This document shows, piece after piece, positions 27,020 to 35,359 of a DNA stretch of 64,000 nt. Each line of letters begins with the position of its first letter. Within the stretch, counting starts at the first letter, position 1. The notes under the pieces were generated by a model. That model ran no database searches. It was not told the DNA's origin and saw only the letters and a list, made by a program, of their open reading frames with translations. Location: contig NZ_JAIUGX010000003.1 of the NCBI RefSeq assembly GCF_020164785.1, positions 186,001 through 250,000 on the forward strand, read 5' to 3'. The translations under genes were made by a program, and so were the position numbers. The DNA comes from Mesorhizobium sp. ES1-1 (GTDB lineage Bacteria; Pseudomonadota; Alphaproteobacteria; Rhizobiales; Rhizobiaceae).

Positions 27020-27958
27020 CTAAGCCCTCGGATGCGCGGATTCGTAGATTTCGAGCAGCCTTGCCGTATCGACACCGGTGTAGATCTGTGTCGTCGACAG
27101 GCTGGCATGGCCAAGCAGCTCCTGGATGGTGCGCAGGTCGCCGCCGCGGCCGAGCAGATGCGTGGCGAAGGAATGGCGTAGCGCGTGCGGCGTCGCGGTG
27201 GCAGGCAGGTTGAGCGCCGAGCGCAGCTTGGCCATGTCGCGCTGGATGACGGCCGGGTTGAGCGGGCCGCCGCGCGCGCCGCGAAACAGCAGGCCCTTGG
27301 GGTCGAGATGATACGGGCAAAGCCGGCGGTATTCGGCGATCGCGCGCAGCGCGACCGGCAGTACCGGCACCAGCCGCGTCTTGCCGCCCTTGCCGGTGAC
27401 GCGCAGCACGCTGTCGCTTTCCGAGGCCAGGTCGGCGCCGGCGAGGCCGAGCGCCTCGGAAATGCGCAGCCCCGAGCCGTAGAGCAGCGTCAGCACGGCG
27501 GCGTTGCGGGCGGCGATCCAGGGTTCCTCCGCCAACTGACCTTCGATGGACACGACGTGCCTGGCGTCACTTGCCGTCAGCGGCTTGGGCAGCGATTTCG
27601 GCTGGCGCGGCGCCCGTAGCGCAGCGGCGCCGGCGGCATTGGCGAGGCCGCGCCGCTCGAGGAATCGCAGCAGCGAGCGGATGCCGGCAAGGCCCCGCCC
27701 AAGCGTGCGGGCGCCGACGCCGGCGTTGCGGCGGGCGGCGAGGAAGCCACGCAAATCGGCCGGGCGCAGGTTCGCGATGTCGGCGATACCGGGCGCGCCG
27801 CCGCAATGGCCGGTCAGGAAATGCAGGAACTGGCGGGTGTCTCGCTCATAGGCCTCGACGGTCGCCGGCGACAGCCGCCGTTCGCGCGCCAGCATTTTCA
27901 GCCAGCTTTCACGCGCCGCCTGGAGATCCGGCTTTGCCGGGATGAGGAATTCCTGCAT
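27020..27958 (-). CDS. xerC: Tyrosine recombinase XerC
   Basis: A 312-residue tyrosine recombinase; with XerD it resolves chromosome dimers at dif, activated by FtsK (also encoded here, at 53.8 kb). The N-terminal SAM-like core-binding domain covers residues 10-110. The catalytic set is in place: Arg in LLYGSGLRISEALGL, Lys in VTGKGGKTRLVP, HALRHSFATHLL (His-x-x-Arg), GHASLSTTQIYTGV (His and Tyr nucleophile). It starts at ATG 27958 and is divergent from rimM. Confidence 0.93.
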   Translation of the reverse strand: MQEFLIPAKPDLQAARESWLKMLARERRLSPATVEAYERDTRQFLHFLTGHCGGAPGIADIANLRPADLRGFLAARRNAGVGARTLGRGLAGIRSLLRFLERRGLANAAGAAALRAPRQPKSLPKPLTASDARHVVSIEGQLAEEPWIAARNAAVLTLLYGSGLRISEALGLAGADLASESDSVLRVTGKGGKTRLVPVLPVALRAIAEYRRLCPYHLDPKGLLFRGARGGPLNPAVIQRDMAKLRSALNLPATATPHALRHSFATHLLGRGGDLRTIQELLGHASLSTTQIYTGVDTARLLEIYESAHPRA

Positions 27959-28095
27959 GGCGTCCGTTCCGGTTCGCCCTTATTGTCGTGTGGCCGGGTT
28001 AGCAAGCGGTGAAGAGCCGGCATCGAAATGACGCCGCGCCATCATTGAAATGACGCAGGGTGGGGGCTACAGCAGGCTTCAAAGGATATGCCGCC

Positions 28096-28695
28096 ATGAG
28101 CAAGCCCCAGAACCCTGTCCAGATGGCCCTGATCGGTGCCGCTCACGGCATCAAGGGAGAACTCAGGGTCAAGACCTTCACCGGCGAGCCGATGGCGCTT
28201 GCCGACTACGGCCCGCTCTATGCCCGGGATGGCCGCGCCTTCCAGATCGTCGACATTAGGCCCGCAAACACGGTCGTCGTCGTGCGTTTCAAGGGCATCG
28301 GCGACCGCAATGCCGCCGAAGCGCTCGCCGGCACCGAGCTGTTCGTCGACCGTTCGATGCTTCCTGACGATGCCGAGGAGGACGAATTCTACCATGCCGA
28401 CCTGGTCGGCCTCGAGGTCCGCGACGATACCGGCGCGGTGCTGGGCAAGGTGGTGGCCGTGCACAATTTCGGCGGCGGCGACATTCTCGACGTGACGCTC
28501 GGCAGCCGCAAGGGCGTGCTGATCCCGTTCACCCAGGCCGCCGTGCCGCAGGTGTCGATCGCCGACGGCTTCGTGCGCGTCGATCCGGTGGCGGCCGGGC
28601 TTGTCGAGGATGAGGACGGGGACGCGCCGCGCGACGAGGATTTCGACCCGAAGGGCAGGCCGCGCGGACCGCGTGACGCCGGGGGCAACCGGTGA
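28096..28695 (+). CDS. rimM: Ribosome maturation factor RimM
   Basis: A 199-residue RimM that assists 30S head assembly with S19. The N-terminal domain starts with [22 protein letters not shown], followed by a PRC-barrel ([25 protein letters not shown] and [23 protein letters not shown]). The 28-residue acidic/proline tail ([19 protein letters not shown]) is longer than in enterobacteria. ATG 28096 has AAAGGA 10 bases upstream. The stop overlaps the trmD start (GTGA), the classic rimM-trmD coupling. Two near-identical CATYGAAATGACGC sequences lie upstream at 28021 and 28043. Confidence 0.95.
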   Translation: MSKPQNPVQMALIGAAHGIKGELRVKTFTGEPMALADYGPLYARDGRAFQIVDIRPANTVVVVRFKGIGDRNAAEALAGTELFVDRSMLPDDAEEDEFYHADLVGLEVRDDTGAVLGKVVAVHNFGGGDILDVTLGSRKGVLIPFTQAAVPQVSIADGFVRVDPVAAGLVEDEDGDAPRDEDFDPKGRPRGPRDAGGNR

Positions 28696-29393
28696 CGTTC
28701 AAAGCCTCGGTGCTGACGCTCTACCCCGAAATGTTTCCCGGCGCGCTCGGCCTGTCGCTGGCGGGCCGCGCGCTCGAGGCTGGCACATGGTCGCTGGACG
28801 CGATCCAGATCCGCGACTTCGCCACCGATAGGCACCGCACCGTGGATGACACGCCGGCCGGCGGCGGCGCCGGCATGGTGATGCGCGCCGATGTGCTGGC
28901 CAGGGCCATCGACCATGCCTCGCCGCCGGGCGATGCGCGGCCGCGCCTGCTGATGAGCCCGCGCGGCAGGCCGTTGACGCAGGCGCGCGTGCGCGACCTC
29001 GCCGCCGGGCCGGGCGCCGTCATTCTGTGCGGCCGGTTCGAAGGCGTCGACCAGCGGGTGATCGACGCGCGGGAACTAGAGGAAGTCTCGATCGGCGATT
29101 TCATCCTCTCGGGCGGCGAGCCGGCGGCGCTGGTGTTGCTCGATGCCGTGGTGCGGCTGTTGCCTGGCGTGATGGGCAATGCGGTGTCCGGCGAGGAAGA
29201 GAGCTTCGAGAACGGCCTGCTCGAACATCCGCATTACACTCGGCCGCAGGAGTTCGAGGGCCGCGAGATTCCGGAGGTACTGACGTCAGGCAATCACAAG
29301 AAGATCGCGGCCTGGCGACGGGAGCAGTCCGAGGCGCTGACGAAGGAGAGGCGACCGGATCTCCTCGAGAACGAGCGGACCGAGAATGGCTGA
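28692..29393 (+). CDS. trmD: tRNA (guanine37-N1)-methyltransferase TrmD
   Basis: A 233-residue SPOUT methyltransferase forming m1G37, which prevents +1 frameshifting. [22 protein letters not shown] is the N-terminus, [17 protein letters not shown] the trefoil-knot start, [14 protein letters not shown] and [21 protein letters not shown] the AdoMet-binding knot. [31 protein letters not shown] is the catalytic/tRNA region. It starts at GTG 28692 within the rimM stop, and overlaps the DUF4279 gene by 8 bases. rplS usually follows directly, but not here. Confidence 0.97.
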   Translation: MTFKASVLTLYPEMFPGALGLSLAGRALEAGTWSLDAIQIRDFATDRHRTVDDTPAGGGAGMVMRADVLARAIDHASPPGDARPRLLMSPRGRPLTQARVRDLAAGPGAVILCGRFEGVDQRVIDARELEEVSIGDFILSGGEPAALVLLDAVVRLLPGVMGNAVSGEEESFENGLLEHPHYTRPQEFEGREIPEVLTSGNHKKIAAWRREQSEALTKERRPDLLENERTENG

Positions 29394-29859
29394 GATTGCC
29401 CGGAGCTCGGCATCGCTAAGATTCTTCGGCGACGATCTCGATCCCGACGAGCTAACAGGACTCTTAGCTGGACACCCGAGCTACGCGGTTCGCAAAGGCG
29501 ACTTTCATACATATCGCCCAAACCGAGCAACGCGCACAGCGCTGAAAGGGCTCTGGAGGTTATCTTCGGCGTACCAAGAAGGCGATCAACTCGATCAGCA
29601 GATCGTAGGTATACTGCAGACACTTACTGAAGACTTTGCGGTCTGGGCCGATCTCAGCCGGCGGTTTGAGGTCGACATGTTCTGCGGCGTTTGGCTCGAC
29701 GAAGGAAATCAAGGTTTGGCGTTGTCCCCACAGACGCTGCAAATGTTAGGTGAGCGCGGCATCAAACTTGAGCTCAATATCTACTACGAATTGCCAGAGA
29801 CAGACGCCGGCGATGATGATCGGATCCAAGCTGATACGGCTCAACCCTTGGCGAAGTAG
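29386..29859 (+). CDS. DUF4279-domain protein
   Basis: A 157-residue soluble protein. [32 protein letters not shown] at the N-terminus, a middle [26 protein letters not shown] and [42 protein letters not shown] near the end match the DUF4279 pattern as I recall it. No enzymatic motif is seen. Codon choice is distinctly less GC-biased at third positions than the neighbours (many CTA, TTA, ATA and ACA codons). The start overlaps the trmD stop by 8 bases and its 3' end overlaps the convergent TauE gene by 19. It is probably an acquired passenger. Confidence 0.7.
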   Translation: MAEIARSSASLRFFGDDLDPDELTGLLAGHPSYAVRKGDFHTYRPNRATRTALKGLWRLSSAYQEGDQLDQQIVGILQTLTEDFAVWADLSRRFEVDMFCGVWLDEGNQGLALSPQTLQMLGERGIKLELNIYYELPETDAGDDDRIQADTAQPLAK

Positions 29860-30593
29860 TAAAACGCCAGGAACAGGCCGACGGCGATGACGAAGCCGCG
29901 CACGGCGTTTTGCGGCACGCGCTTGGCAATCCAGACGCCGGCATAGCCGCCGAGCGCGCCGCCGGGGATCATGACGATGGCCTGTGGCCAGGCGACGACG
30001 CCGCCGGAGACGAAGACCAGGATGGCGACGGCGGCGATGACCACGGCCAGCATGTTCTTCAGCGCATTGAGGCGGTGATAGTCGCCGGCCTGGGTGAGGC
30101 CAAGCGTCGCCAGCATCATGACGCCCATGCCGGCGCCGAAGAAACCGCCATAGATGGCGGTGACGAACTGCGCCAGCGAGCCGGCCAGCGACCCGACAGC
30201 GGCTTCGTGCCCAGGTTTGGGCGTCGGCTTCAGCCATGGCCCGGCCGCGAAGAGCGCCGTTGCCCCCAGCAGCAGCCACGGCACCAGAGCGCGAAACGAC
30301 GGGTTGGACAGCCCGAGCAGGATGAGAGCGCCGGCCAGCGCGCCCAAGGCCGAGATCAGGCAGAGCAGCAGCGCGCCGCGCCAGAAATGCTTGATGTCGG
30401 CCCAGTAGGCCAGCGTCGAGGTGATGTAGCCGGGAAACTGCGTCACCGATGAGGTCGCATTGGCGACGATCGGCGGCAGGCCTGCCAGCGTCATGGCGCC
30501 GAAGGTGATGAACGTGCCGCCGCCGGCCACGGCGTTGACCGCACCCGACAGAAAGCCCGCGAGGAAGAGCAAGATGGCGTCGAAAAAAGACAT
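29841..30593 (-). CDS. Sulfite exporter TauE/SafE family membrane protein
   Basis: A 250-residue polytopic protein with about eight helices. The N-terminal GFLSGAVNAVAGGGTFITFGAM and the second-repeat GFFGAGMGVMMLATLGL are the duplicated glycine-rich motifs of the TauE/SafE (DUF81) exporter family, whose known substrates include sulfite and organosulfonates. The substrate here is unknown. It reads away from rplS and overlaps the end of the DUF4279 gene, so it is on its own minus-strand transcript between trmD and rplS. Confidence 0.88.
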   Translation of the reverse strand: MSFFDAILLFLAGFLSGAVNAVAGGGTFITFGAMTLAGLPPIVANATSSVTQFPGYITSTLAYWADIKHFWRGALLLCLISALGALAGALILLGLSNPSFRALVPWLLLGATALFAAGPWLKPTPKPGHEAAVGSLAGSLAQFVTAIYGGFFGAGMGVMMLATLGLTQAGDYHRLNALKNMLAVVIAAVAILVFVSGGVVAWPQAIVMIPGGALGGYAGVWIAKRVPQNAVRGFVIAVGLFLAFYYFAKG

Positions 30594-30918
30594 TGTGAGC
30601 CGCCGGACAAGTGTGCTGCTCCCGGATTAGGAAGCTTGAGCGGTCGGCGCAACCCCGCGCTGGACAATTGCGTGGTCGCATGCGAGCAAAAAAGACAGGG
30701 CCAAGGCGTGACAAAGCGCTGAAATAGCTGTATGTGCCCGCCCGTACCGGAAGAACAATCTCCCGGACCCGTCAACAATGACGGTGTAGTCGCCCCTGTC
30801 CGATGTCTTGGAGGCAAATATGTCTCGGAGACCAAGGACATAACCGAGCGGTCATTGGAACTGCAAGGCGAGCGTAGGGCGCTCTGACTGTCGGAAGAAC
30901 AAGAAGTGGACTACTGAG
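30594..30918 (+). promoter_or_regulatory. Candidate structured 5' leader and promoter region of rplS
   Basis: A 325-base gap without a convincing gene. CCGTCA-ACAA-TGACGG is a perfect 6-bp hairpin (about 30769-30784). GATGTCTTGG and CCAAGGACAT (about 30801-30842) form a second longer stem with one bulge. Two short frames, 30680-30727 (15 lysine/arginine-rich codons) and 30732-30887 (51 codons), lack normal codon bias. A structured leader could let L19 level or translation be sensed; r-protein leaders are known in other phyla. Function is inference. Confidence 0.4.
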
Positions 30919-31473
30919 ATGGATATTCTCCGTCAGCTCGAGGCCGAACAGGCCGCCAAGATCGAAGCCAAGCGCAAGCTTCCCGAATTCCAGCCCGGCG
31001 ATACGGTGCGCGTCCAGGTCCGTGTGACCGAAGGCACCCGCACCCGCGTCCAGGCCTATGAAGGCGTCGTCATCGCCCGCTCCGGCGCCGGCTTCCAGGA
31101 GAGCTTCACCGTCCGCAAGATCTCCTACGGCGAAGGCGTCGAGCGCGTGTTCCCGGTCTACTCGCCGATGGTCGAGGGCGTCGAGATCGTGCGTCGCGGC
31201 AAGGTGCGTCGCGCCAAGCTGTATTACCTGCGCGATCGCCGCGGCAAGTCGGCTCGCATTTCCGAGAATACCGGCGTGCGCGCCCGCAAGCTCAACGATG
31301 AGGAGCGCGACGCGCTGAACGCCGAGAAGGCCCGTATCGAGGCCGAGAAGGTCGCCGCCGCGCAGGCGCTGGCCGCCGAGAAGGCAGCGCAGGAAGCGGC
31401 CGAGAAGAAGGCAGCCGCCGAAGCCGAAGCGGCCAAGGCCGCCGAGGCTGCCGAGGCGACCCCCGCCGAATAA
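30919..31473 (+). CDS. rplS: 50S ribosomal protein L19
   Basis: L19 sits at the 30S-50S interface. Residues 1-120 are the standard domain: [95 protein letters not shown] further tail of about 55 residues is almost only Ala, Glu and Lys ([20 protein letters not shown]), likely a long helix. Total 184 residues versus about 115 in E. coli. It starts at ATG 30919 and is followed by a strong intrinsic terminator. Confidence 0.97.
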   Translation: MDILRQLEAEQAAKIEAKRKLPEFQPGDTVRVQVRVTEGTRTRVQAYEGVVIARSGAGFQESFTVRKISYGEGVERVFPVYSPMVEGVEIVRRGKVRRAKLYYLRDRRGKSARISENTGVRARKLNDEERDALNAEKARIEAEKVAAAQALAAEKAAQEAAEKKAAAEAEAAKAAEAAEATPAE

Positions 31474-31493
31474 GTTTTCGACGAACGAGTTCT

Positions 31494-31522
31494 GAAAAAG
31501 GCGGCTTCGGCCGCCTTTTTTC
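31494..31522 (+). terminator. Intrinsic terminator of rplS
   Basis: Stem GGCGGC (31500-31505) and GCCGCC (31510-31515) with a stable TTCG loop, preceded by an A-run and followed by TTTTTT (31516-31521). Canonical rho-independent layout 21 bases after the rplS stop. Confidence 0.93.
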
Positions 31523-31570
31523 GTTTCACCCTACCGTGACCGGATCGGGCTTGAAAACACGCTCGGAGGA

Positions 31571-31611
31571 TTGACTTTCCATTGTATCGTACACTAAATA
31601 ATCGTGTACAA
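31571..31611 (+). promoter_or_regulatory. Promoter and candidate OhrR operator of ohr
   Basis: TTGACT (31571-31576) is a good -35 and CTAAAT (31594-31599) a fair -10 at 17 bases. Overlapping it is the inverted repeat TCGTACAC-N9-GTGTACAA (31587-31611), 7 of 8 pairs. The location over the -10 of ohr, with ohrR downstream, makes it the likely site where reduced OhrR blocks transcription. Not tested against a known consensus. Confidence 0.6.
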
Positions 31612-31630
31612 ATAAAATGGAGATATGGAA

Positions 31631-32044
31631 ATGGCACTATACACCGCGCAAGCTCACGTGACCGGTGGCCGCGCCGGCCATGGCGAGACCAGCGACGGCC
31701 TGCTCAGGGTCGATCTGGCGATGCCGAAAGAACTGGGCGGGCCGGGTGGCGCCACCAATCCCGAACAGCTGTTCGCGGTCGGCTACGCCGCCTGCTTCGA
31801 AAGCGCCGTGCGGTTCGTCGCACGCAAACAGAAGCTGCCGCTCGAGGACGCCGCAATCAGCTCCACCGTCAGCCTGCTTCCTAACGGTGAGGGCTTCAAG
31901 CTCGGCGTCGCGCTCGCCGTGGAAACGAAAGGCCTTGATCAAGCCGCGGCGGAAGCGCTTGTATCGGCGGCGCACCACGTCTGCCCCTATTCCAATGCGG
32001 TCAAGGGCAATATCGAGGTGGCGCTTTCGGTAAAGGCGGCATGA
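31631..32044 (+). CDS. ohr: Organic hydroperoxide resistance protein Ohr
   Basis: A 137-residue thiol peroxidase of the Ohr subgroup of Ohr/OsmC, reducing organic hydroperoxides. The reactive and resolving cysteines are in GYAACFESAVRF (about Cys55) and HHVCPYSNAVKGN (about Cys119). The N-terminal YTAQAHVTGGRAGHGETSDG is typical. ATG 31631 is preferred over ATG 31625 because the GGAG of the ribosome site (31619-31622) is 8 bases from it and only 2 from the earlier codon. It overlaps ohrR by 4 bases. Confidence 0.95.
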   Translation: MALYTAQAHVTGGRAGHGETSDGLLRVDLAMPKELGGPGGATNPEQLFAVGYAACFESAVRFVARKQKLPLEDAAISSTVSLLPNGEGFKLGVALAVETKGLDQAAAEALVSAAHHVCPYSNAVKGNIEVALSVKAA

Positions 32045-32601
32045 CGGCAAAAATCAAAGCTACAGGCAAGGATGTCCCGCCGGCGCCCGCCGGGGCTTTT
32101 GACCTGCCCCGCCTCGACCAGCAATTGTGCTTCGCGCTTTATTCGGCAAGCGGGCTGATGACGAAGCTCTACCGGCCCTTGCTCGATCCGCTCGGCCTGA
32201 CCTATCCGCAATATCTGGCGATGCTGGCGCTATGGGAGCGCGCGCCAAGCACGGTTGGCGCACTTGGCGAAGCGTTGGGACTTGACTCAGCGACGCTGAC
32301 GCCGCTGCTGAAGCGGCTGGAGGGGGGCGGGCTCGTCACCCGAAGGCGAGACGCAGCCGACGAGCGCCGTGTGCTTGTCGAGCCGACGGCCAAGGGCCTC
32401 GCACTGCGCCGTCGGGTGAAGGACGTGTCAGCCGCGCTTGCGTGCAGCGTGCCGCTGGAGCCTGGTGAATTGACCGCCCTGCATGCAACCCTCACCCGCC
32501 TTGTCGCAGGGCTGCGCAACGCCACGGCGCAAGATCGACCGTCGGATGCGGGGGGCTCAGCCGCGGGCTCGAGCCCAGGCGGCGGCACGCACGTCTCCTG
32601 A
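32041..32601 (+). CDS. ohrR: MarR-family organic peroxide sensor OhrR
   Basis: A 186-residue MarR regulator. Peroxide-reactive Cys30 sits in the diagnostic LDQQLCFALYSAS, and LDPLGLTYPQYLAMLALWE, LGLDSATLTPLLKRLEGGGLVTRRRDAADERRVLV form the winged helix. It should repress ohr-ohrR until the cysteine is oxidised. The usual OhrR is about 150 residues; here 35 extra C-terminal residues (QDRPSDAGGSAAGSSPGGG) of low complexity follow, perhaps from loss of the original stop. Translationally coupled to ohr (ATGA). Confidence 0.93.
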   Translation: MTAKIKATGKDVPPAPAGAFDLPRLDQQLCFALYSASGLMTKLYRPLLDPLGLTYPQYLAMLALWERAPSTVGALGEALGLDSATLTPLLKRLEGGGLVTRRRDAADERRVLVEPTAKGLALRRRVKDVSAALACSVPLEPGELTALHATLTRLVAGLRNATAQDRPSDAGGSAAGSSPGGGTHVS

Positions 32602-32746
32602 CCATGCTGCCCGCGAGTATTCGAATCCACTTTCGGGCCGGGCAGGAATGCGGGCTGTCTTGCAAGGCGCCGGTTGGAGGTTAAAGTCGGGACCTGATCG
32701 TTCTGCAAGCCTGGCTTTTGCCGGGCCATTCAATTCGGGGAGTGTC

Positions 32747-33544
32747 ATGACCAAATCGAAACTGCTGCTGGCAGGCTTGCTTGCCCTGGTGCTCGCGCCT
32801 GCCGTCGCCTTTGCGCAGGCGCTGCCTGATCTCGGCGGCAAGAAGGTCGTGGTGGTGACGGAGAATGCCTATCCGCCGCTGCAGTTCATCGATGCCAAGA
32901 CGGGCAAGCAGATCGGCTGGGAATATGACGCGATGAATGAAATCGCCAAGCGGCTGAATTTCAGCGTCGAATACCAGAACACGTCCTGGGACGCGATGAT
33001 CCAGGCGGTTTCCGACAATCAGTACAATATCGGCATGACCGGCATCACGATCAAGGATGAGCGCAAGCAGAAGGTGGATTTCTCCGATCCCTACATGCGC
33101 TCGGAACAGTTCATGCTGGTGCGCGGCGACGAAAGCCGGTTCACCGACGCCAAGACCTTCGCTGACTTCAAGGACGGGCTGATCGGCGCGCAGGCCGGCA
33201 CCACGCCGTTCTACACCGCCGTCTACAGCGTGCTCGACGGCAACGAGCAGAACCCGCGCATCAAGCTGTTCGAGACGTTCGGCGCCACGGTCCAGGCGCT
33301 GAAGTCCGGCGACGTCGACGTGGTGCTGACCGACGGCACAGCGGGCAAGGGCTATGTCGACGCATCCGAGGGCAAACTGAAGCTGATCGGCGGCCCGCTC
33401 GGCACCGAGGATTTCGGCTTCATCTTTCCGAAGGGCTCGGACCTGGTGAAGCCGGTCAACGCGGCCATCGCTGCGTTGAAGGCGGACGGGACGCTGGAGG
33501 CGCTCAACAAGAAGTGGTTCCTCGACTACAAGATGGGGCAGTAG
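32747..33544 (+). CDS. Amino-acid ABC transporter substrate-binding protein
   Basis: A 265-residue periplasmic binding protein of the family-3 (polar amino acid) type. The signal peptide is MTKSKLLLAGLLALVLAPAV with AFA cleavage near residue 23. VVVVTENAYPPLQFIDAKTG and YDAMNEIAKRLNFSVEY are the lobe-1 opening; NIGMTGITIKDERKQKVDFSDPYM is the family signature, and GFIFPKGSDLVKPVNAAIAALKADGTLEALNKKW the C-terminal one. Start ATG 32747 has GGGGAGTGTC upstream. The ligand is not identifiable. The permease gene follows after a large repeat. Confidence 0.93.
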   Translation: MTKSKLLLAGLLALVLAPAVAFAQALPDLGGKKVVVVTENAYPPLQFIDAKTGKQIGWEYDAMNEIAKRLNFSVEYQNTSWDAMIQAVSDNQYNIGMTGITIKDERKQKVDFSDPYMRSEQFMLVRGDESRFTDAKTFADFKDGLIGAQAGTTPFYTAVYSVLDGNEQNPRIKLFETFGATVQALKSGDVDVVLTDGTAGKGYVDASEGKLKLIGGPLGTEDFGFIFPKGSDLVKPVNAAIAALKADGTLEALNKKWFLDYKMGQ

Positions 33545-33614
33545 GCGCATTATTGAGAATGGTGCGTATGCGCCGCCTTTCTTTCAACGTCGGCAATTGG
33601 CGAAAGCCGTCGCC

Positions 33615-33815
33615 GCGTCCGATCTCCCCCCTTGCGGGGGAGATGCCCGGCAGGGCAGAGGGGGGTGTGAAGGATCGCGAGGTTTCGATTTCACGCCTCT
33701 TCGAATCGAATCCGATCAGAGGCTGTGATCGTAGTCAGTTGATAGGCCGGCGGGACAGCACCCCCCTCTGTCCTGCCGGACATCTCCCCCGCAAGTGGGG
33801 AGATCAGCAGCTCTT
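33615..33815. repeat. Composite palindromic repeat between ABC transporter genes
   Basis: Two arms face each other: GATCTCCCCC...GGGGGAGATG (33621-33644) with CATCTCCCCC...GGGGAGATC (33781-33805), and CCCGGCAGGGCAGAGGGGGG (33646-33665) with CACCCCCCTCTGTCCTGCCGG (33759-33779). Each outer arm is also a small hairpin. It fills most of the 304-base gap 33545-33848. A one-arm copy recurs at 46291-46334. This is a rhizobial mosaic intergenic repeat and may cause stronger expression of the binding protein than of the permease. Confidence 0.75.
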
Positions 33816-33848
33816 GCGAAGGCATCTATTCGGCAGCGTTGGCAACTG

Positions 33849-34661
33849 ATGCCCGCCACCAGATCCACCTCCAAACCTGACCTCCCCTGGTGGCTCGTCG
33901 TGGCCGTCGTCCTTGCCGTCGCGGCCGCCATCTTTATCGCCACTAGCAATCTCTATGCCCAGGTCTTCGCCACGGTCGCCAAGGGCATCGGCATCACCGT
34001 CTTCGTCACCGTCATCTCCTTTGCCCTGGCGTCGGGCATCGGTCTCGGGATCGCGCTGATGGGGATGTCGGGCTCGCGGCTGATACGCCAGATTGCCCGC
34101 TTCTATGTCGAGATCATCCGCGGCGTGCCGATCCTGGTGCTGTTGTTCTGGATCGCCTTTGCCGGTGCGCCGGCCTTCGTCGCCGGCTGGAACGCGCTGA
34201 CCGCTCCCTTGCAAAGCGCCGGCTTGCTTGGCGAGCTGCTGGTGCGCGACGTGTCGCTCCTGTGGCGCGCTATCATGGCGCTGACCATCGGCTATTCGGC
34301 CTTCATCTCCGAGGTTTTCCGCGCCGGCATCCAGTCGGTCGAGACCGGGCAGATCGAAGCGGCCAAGGCGCTTGGGCTGACGCGGGCGCAGCGCTTCCGG
34401 CTGATCGTGTTCCCGCAGGCGATCCGCACCATCCTGCCGCCGCTCGGCAATGATTTCGTCGCCCTGGTCAAGGATTCCTCGCTGGTCTCGGTGCTGGGCG
34501 TCGCCGACATCACGCAGATGGGCAAGGTCTATGCCGCCGGCTCGTTCCGGTTCTTCGAGACCTATTCGATAACAGCCTATATCTACCTGATCCTGACGGT
34601 GGGCCTGTCGCTGGCGCTCAGGGCTCTGGAGCGGCACTTGCGCCGCCAGCACGGGCAATAG
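33849..34661 (+). CDS. Amino-acid ABC transporter permease
   Basis: A 270-residue HisM-type permease with about five to six helices. The conserved EAA loop is GQIEAAKALGLTRAQRFRLIVFPQAIRTILPPLGNDFVALVKDSSLVSV, and GITVFVTVISFALASGIGLGIAL with RFYVEIIRGVPILVLLFWIAF the N-terminal family region. ATG 33849 (MPATRSTSKP) is chosen; upstream codons in frame lie inside the repeat. No ATPase gene follows, and a methyltransferase is next. The nucleotide-binding subunit must be encoded elsewhere or shared. Confidence 0.93.
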   Translation: MPATRSTSKPDLPWWLVVAVVLAVAAAIFIATSNLYAQVFATVAKGIGITVFVTVISFALASGIGLGIALMGMSGSRLIRQIARFYVEIIRGVPILVLLFWIAFAGAPAFVAGWNALTAPLQSAGLLGELLVRDVSLLWRAIMALTIGYSAFISEVFRAGIQSVETGQIEAAKALGLTRAQRFRLIVFPQAIRTILPPLGNDFVALVKDSSLVSVLGVADITQMGKVYAAGSFRFFETYSITAYIYLILTVGLSLALRALERHLRRQHGQ

Positions 34662-34715
34662 TCTTTGGGCGAGGACATGGCTACGATCCCTGATACATCT
34701 GGTCGAGGAGCTCCC

Positions 34716-35351
34716 ATGATTGTCGATAAAGCCCACGCCGCGCTGGAATCGGTCTATGGCGCGGGGACGCCCGAAACCCTCGAAGGGGCCTATGCCGCCT
34801 GGGCCGCGACCTATGACGGCGAGACTGCCGCGCTCGGCTATCTCCTGCCGTTCCTAATCACCGCCTGGGTTGCGCGCCATGTGCCGGCGGGCGAAGGCCC
34901 GCTGCTCGACGCAGGCTGCGGCACCGGCCTGTCGGGGCCATCGCTGAAGGCGCTGGGCTATATCGACATTGCGGGGCTCGACCTGTCAGAGGACATGCTG
35001 AAGATCGCCGGCAGCCGCAACGCCTACAACCAGCTGAAGCAGGCGATGCTCGGCGGCCCGCTGCCATGGCCGGACGGCCATTTCCGCGCCTTCCTCTCGA
35101 CCGGCGTATTCACCATCAGCCACGCCCCGGCATCCGGCCTCAATGAGCTTGTGCGCATCACCAGGAAGGGCGGCCACGCGATTTTCACCGTGCGCGACCG
35201 GGTGTTCGAAAGCGGTGGCTTCCAAGCCGTGTTCGATGAGCTGCAAGCCGCAGGGAAATGGCGTTCTGTCGAGCAGAGCCCCTGGTTCCGATGCTACGCG
35301 ATCGCCGAGCCCGATGCGCTGGTGAAGACGTTTGTGTTCGAGGTGCTGTGA
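34716..35351 (+). CDS. Class I SAM-dependent methyltransferase
   Basis: A 211-residue methyltransferase. Motif I LLDAGCGTGLSGPSLKALGY near residue 62 binds AdoMet, GLDLSEDMLKIAG is motif II, and FRAFLSTGVFTISHAP the catalytic region, with RKGGHAIFTVRD as the later motif. The N-terminal EGAYAAWAATYDGETAALGYLLPFLI resembles UbiE/Williams-Beuren-type enzymes; the substrate is unknown. ATG 34716 has GAGGAG at good spacing; ATG 34677 is possible but poorly spaced. A methyltransferase after a transporter permease suggests no functional link. Confidence 0.85.
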   Translation: MIVDKAHAALESVYGAGTPETLEGAYAAWAATYDGETAALGYLLPFLITAWVARHVPAGEGPLLDAGCGTGLSGPSLKALGYIDIAGLDLSEDMLKIAGSRNAYNQLKQAMLGGPLPWPDGHFRAFLSTGVFTISHAPASGLNELVRITRKGGHAIFTVRDRVFESGGFQAVFDELQAAGKWRSVEQSPWFRCYAIAEPDALVKTFVFEVL

Positions 35352-35359
35352 GGGACGAC

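Noticed and set aside
27959..28095. ffh-rpsP expected before rimM
   Set aside because: They are not present; xerC lies there on the other strand. The order varies among alphaproteobacteria so this alone is not called as unusual.
30732..30887. A 51-codon frame in the rplS leader
   Set aside because: Poor codon bias and overlap with predicted hairpins make RNA structure the better reading.
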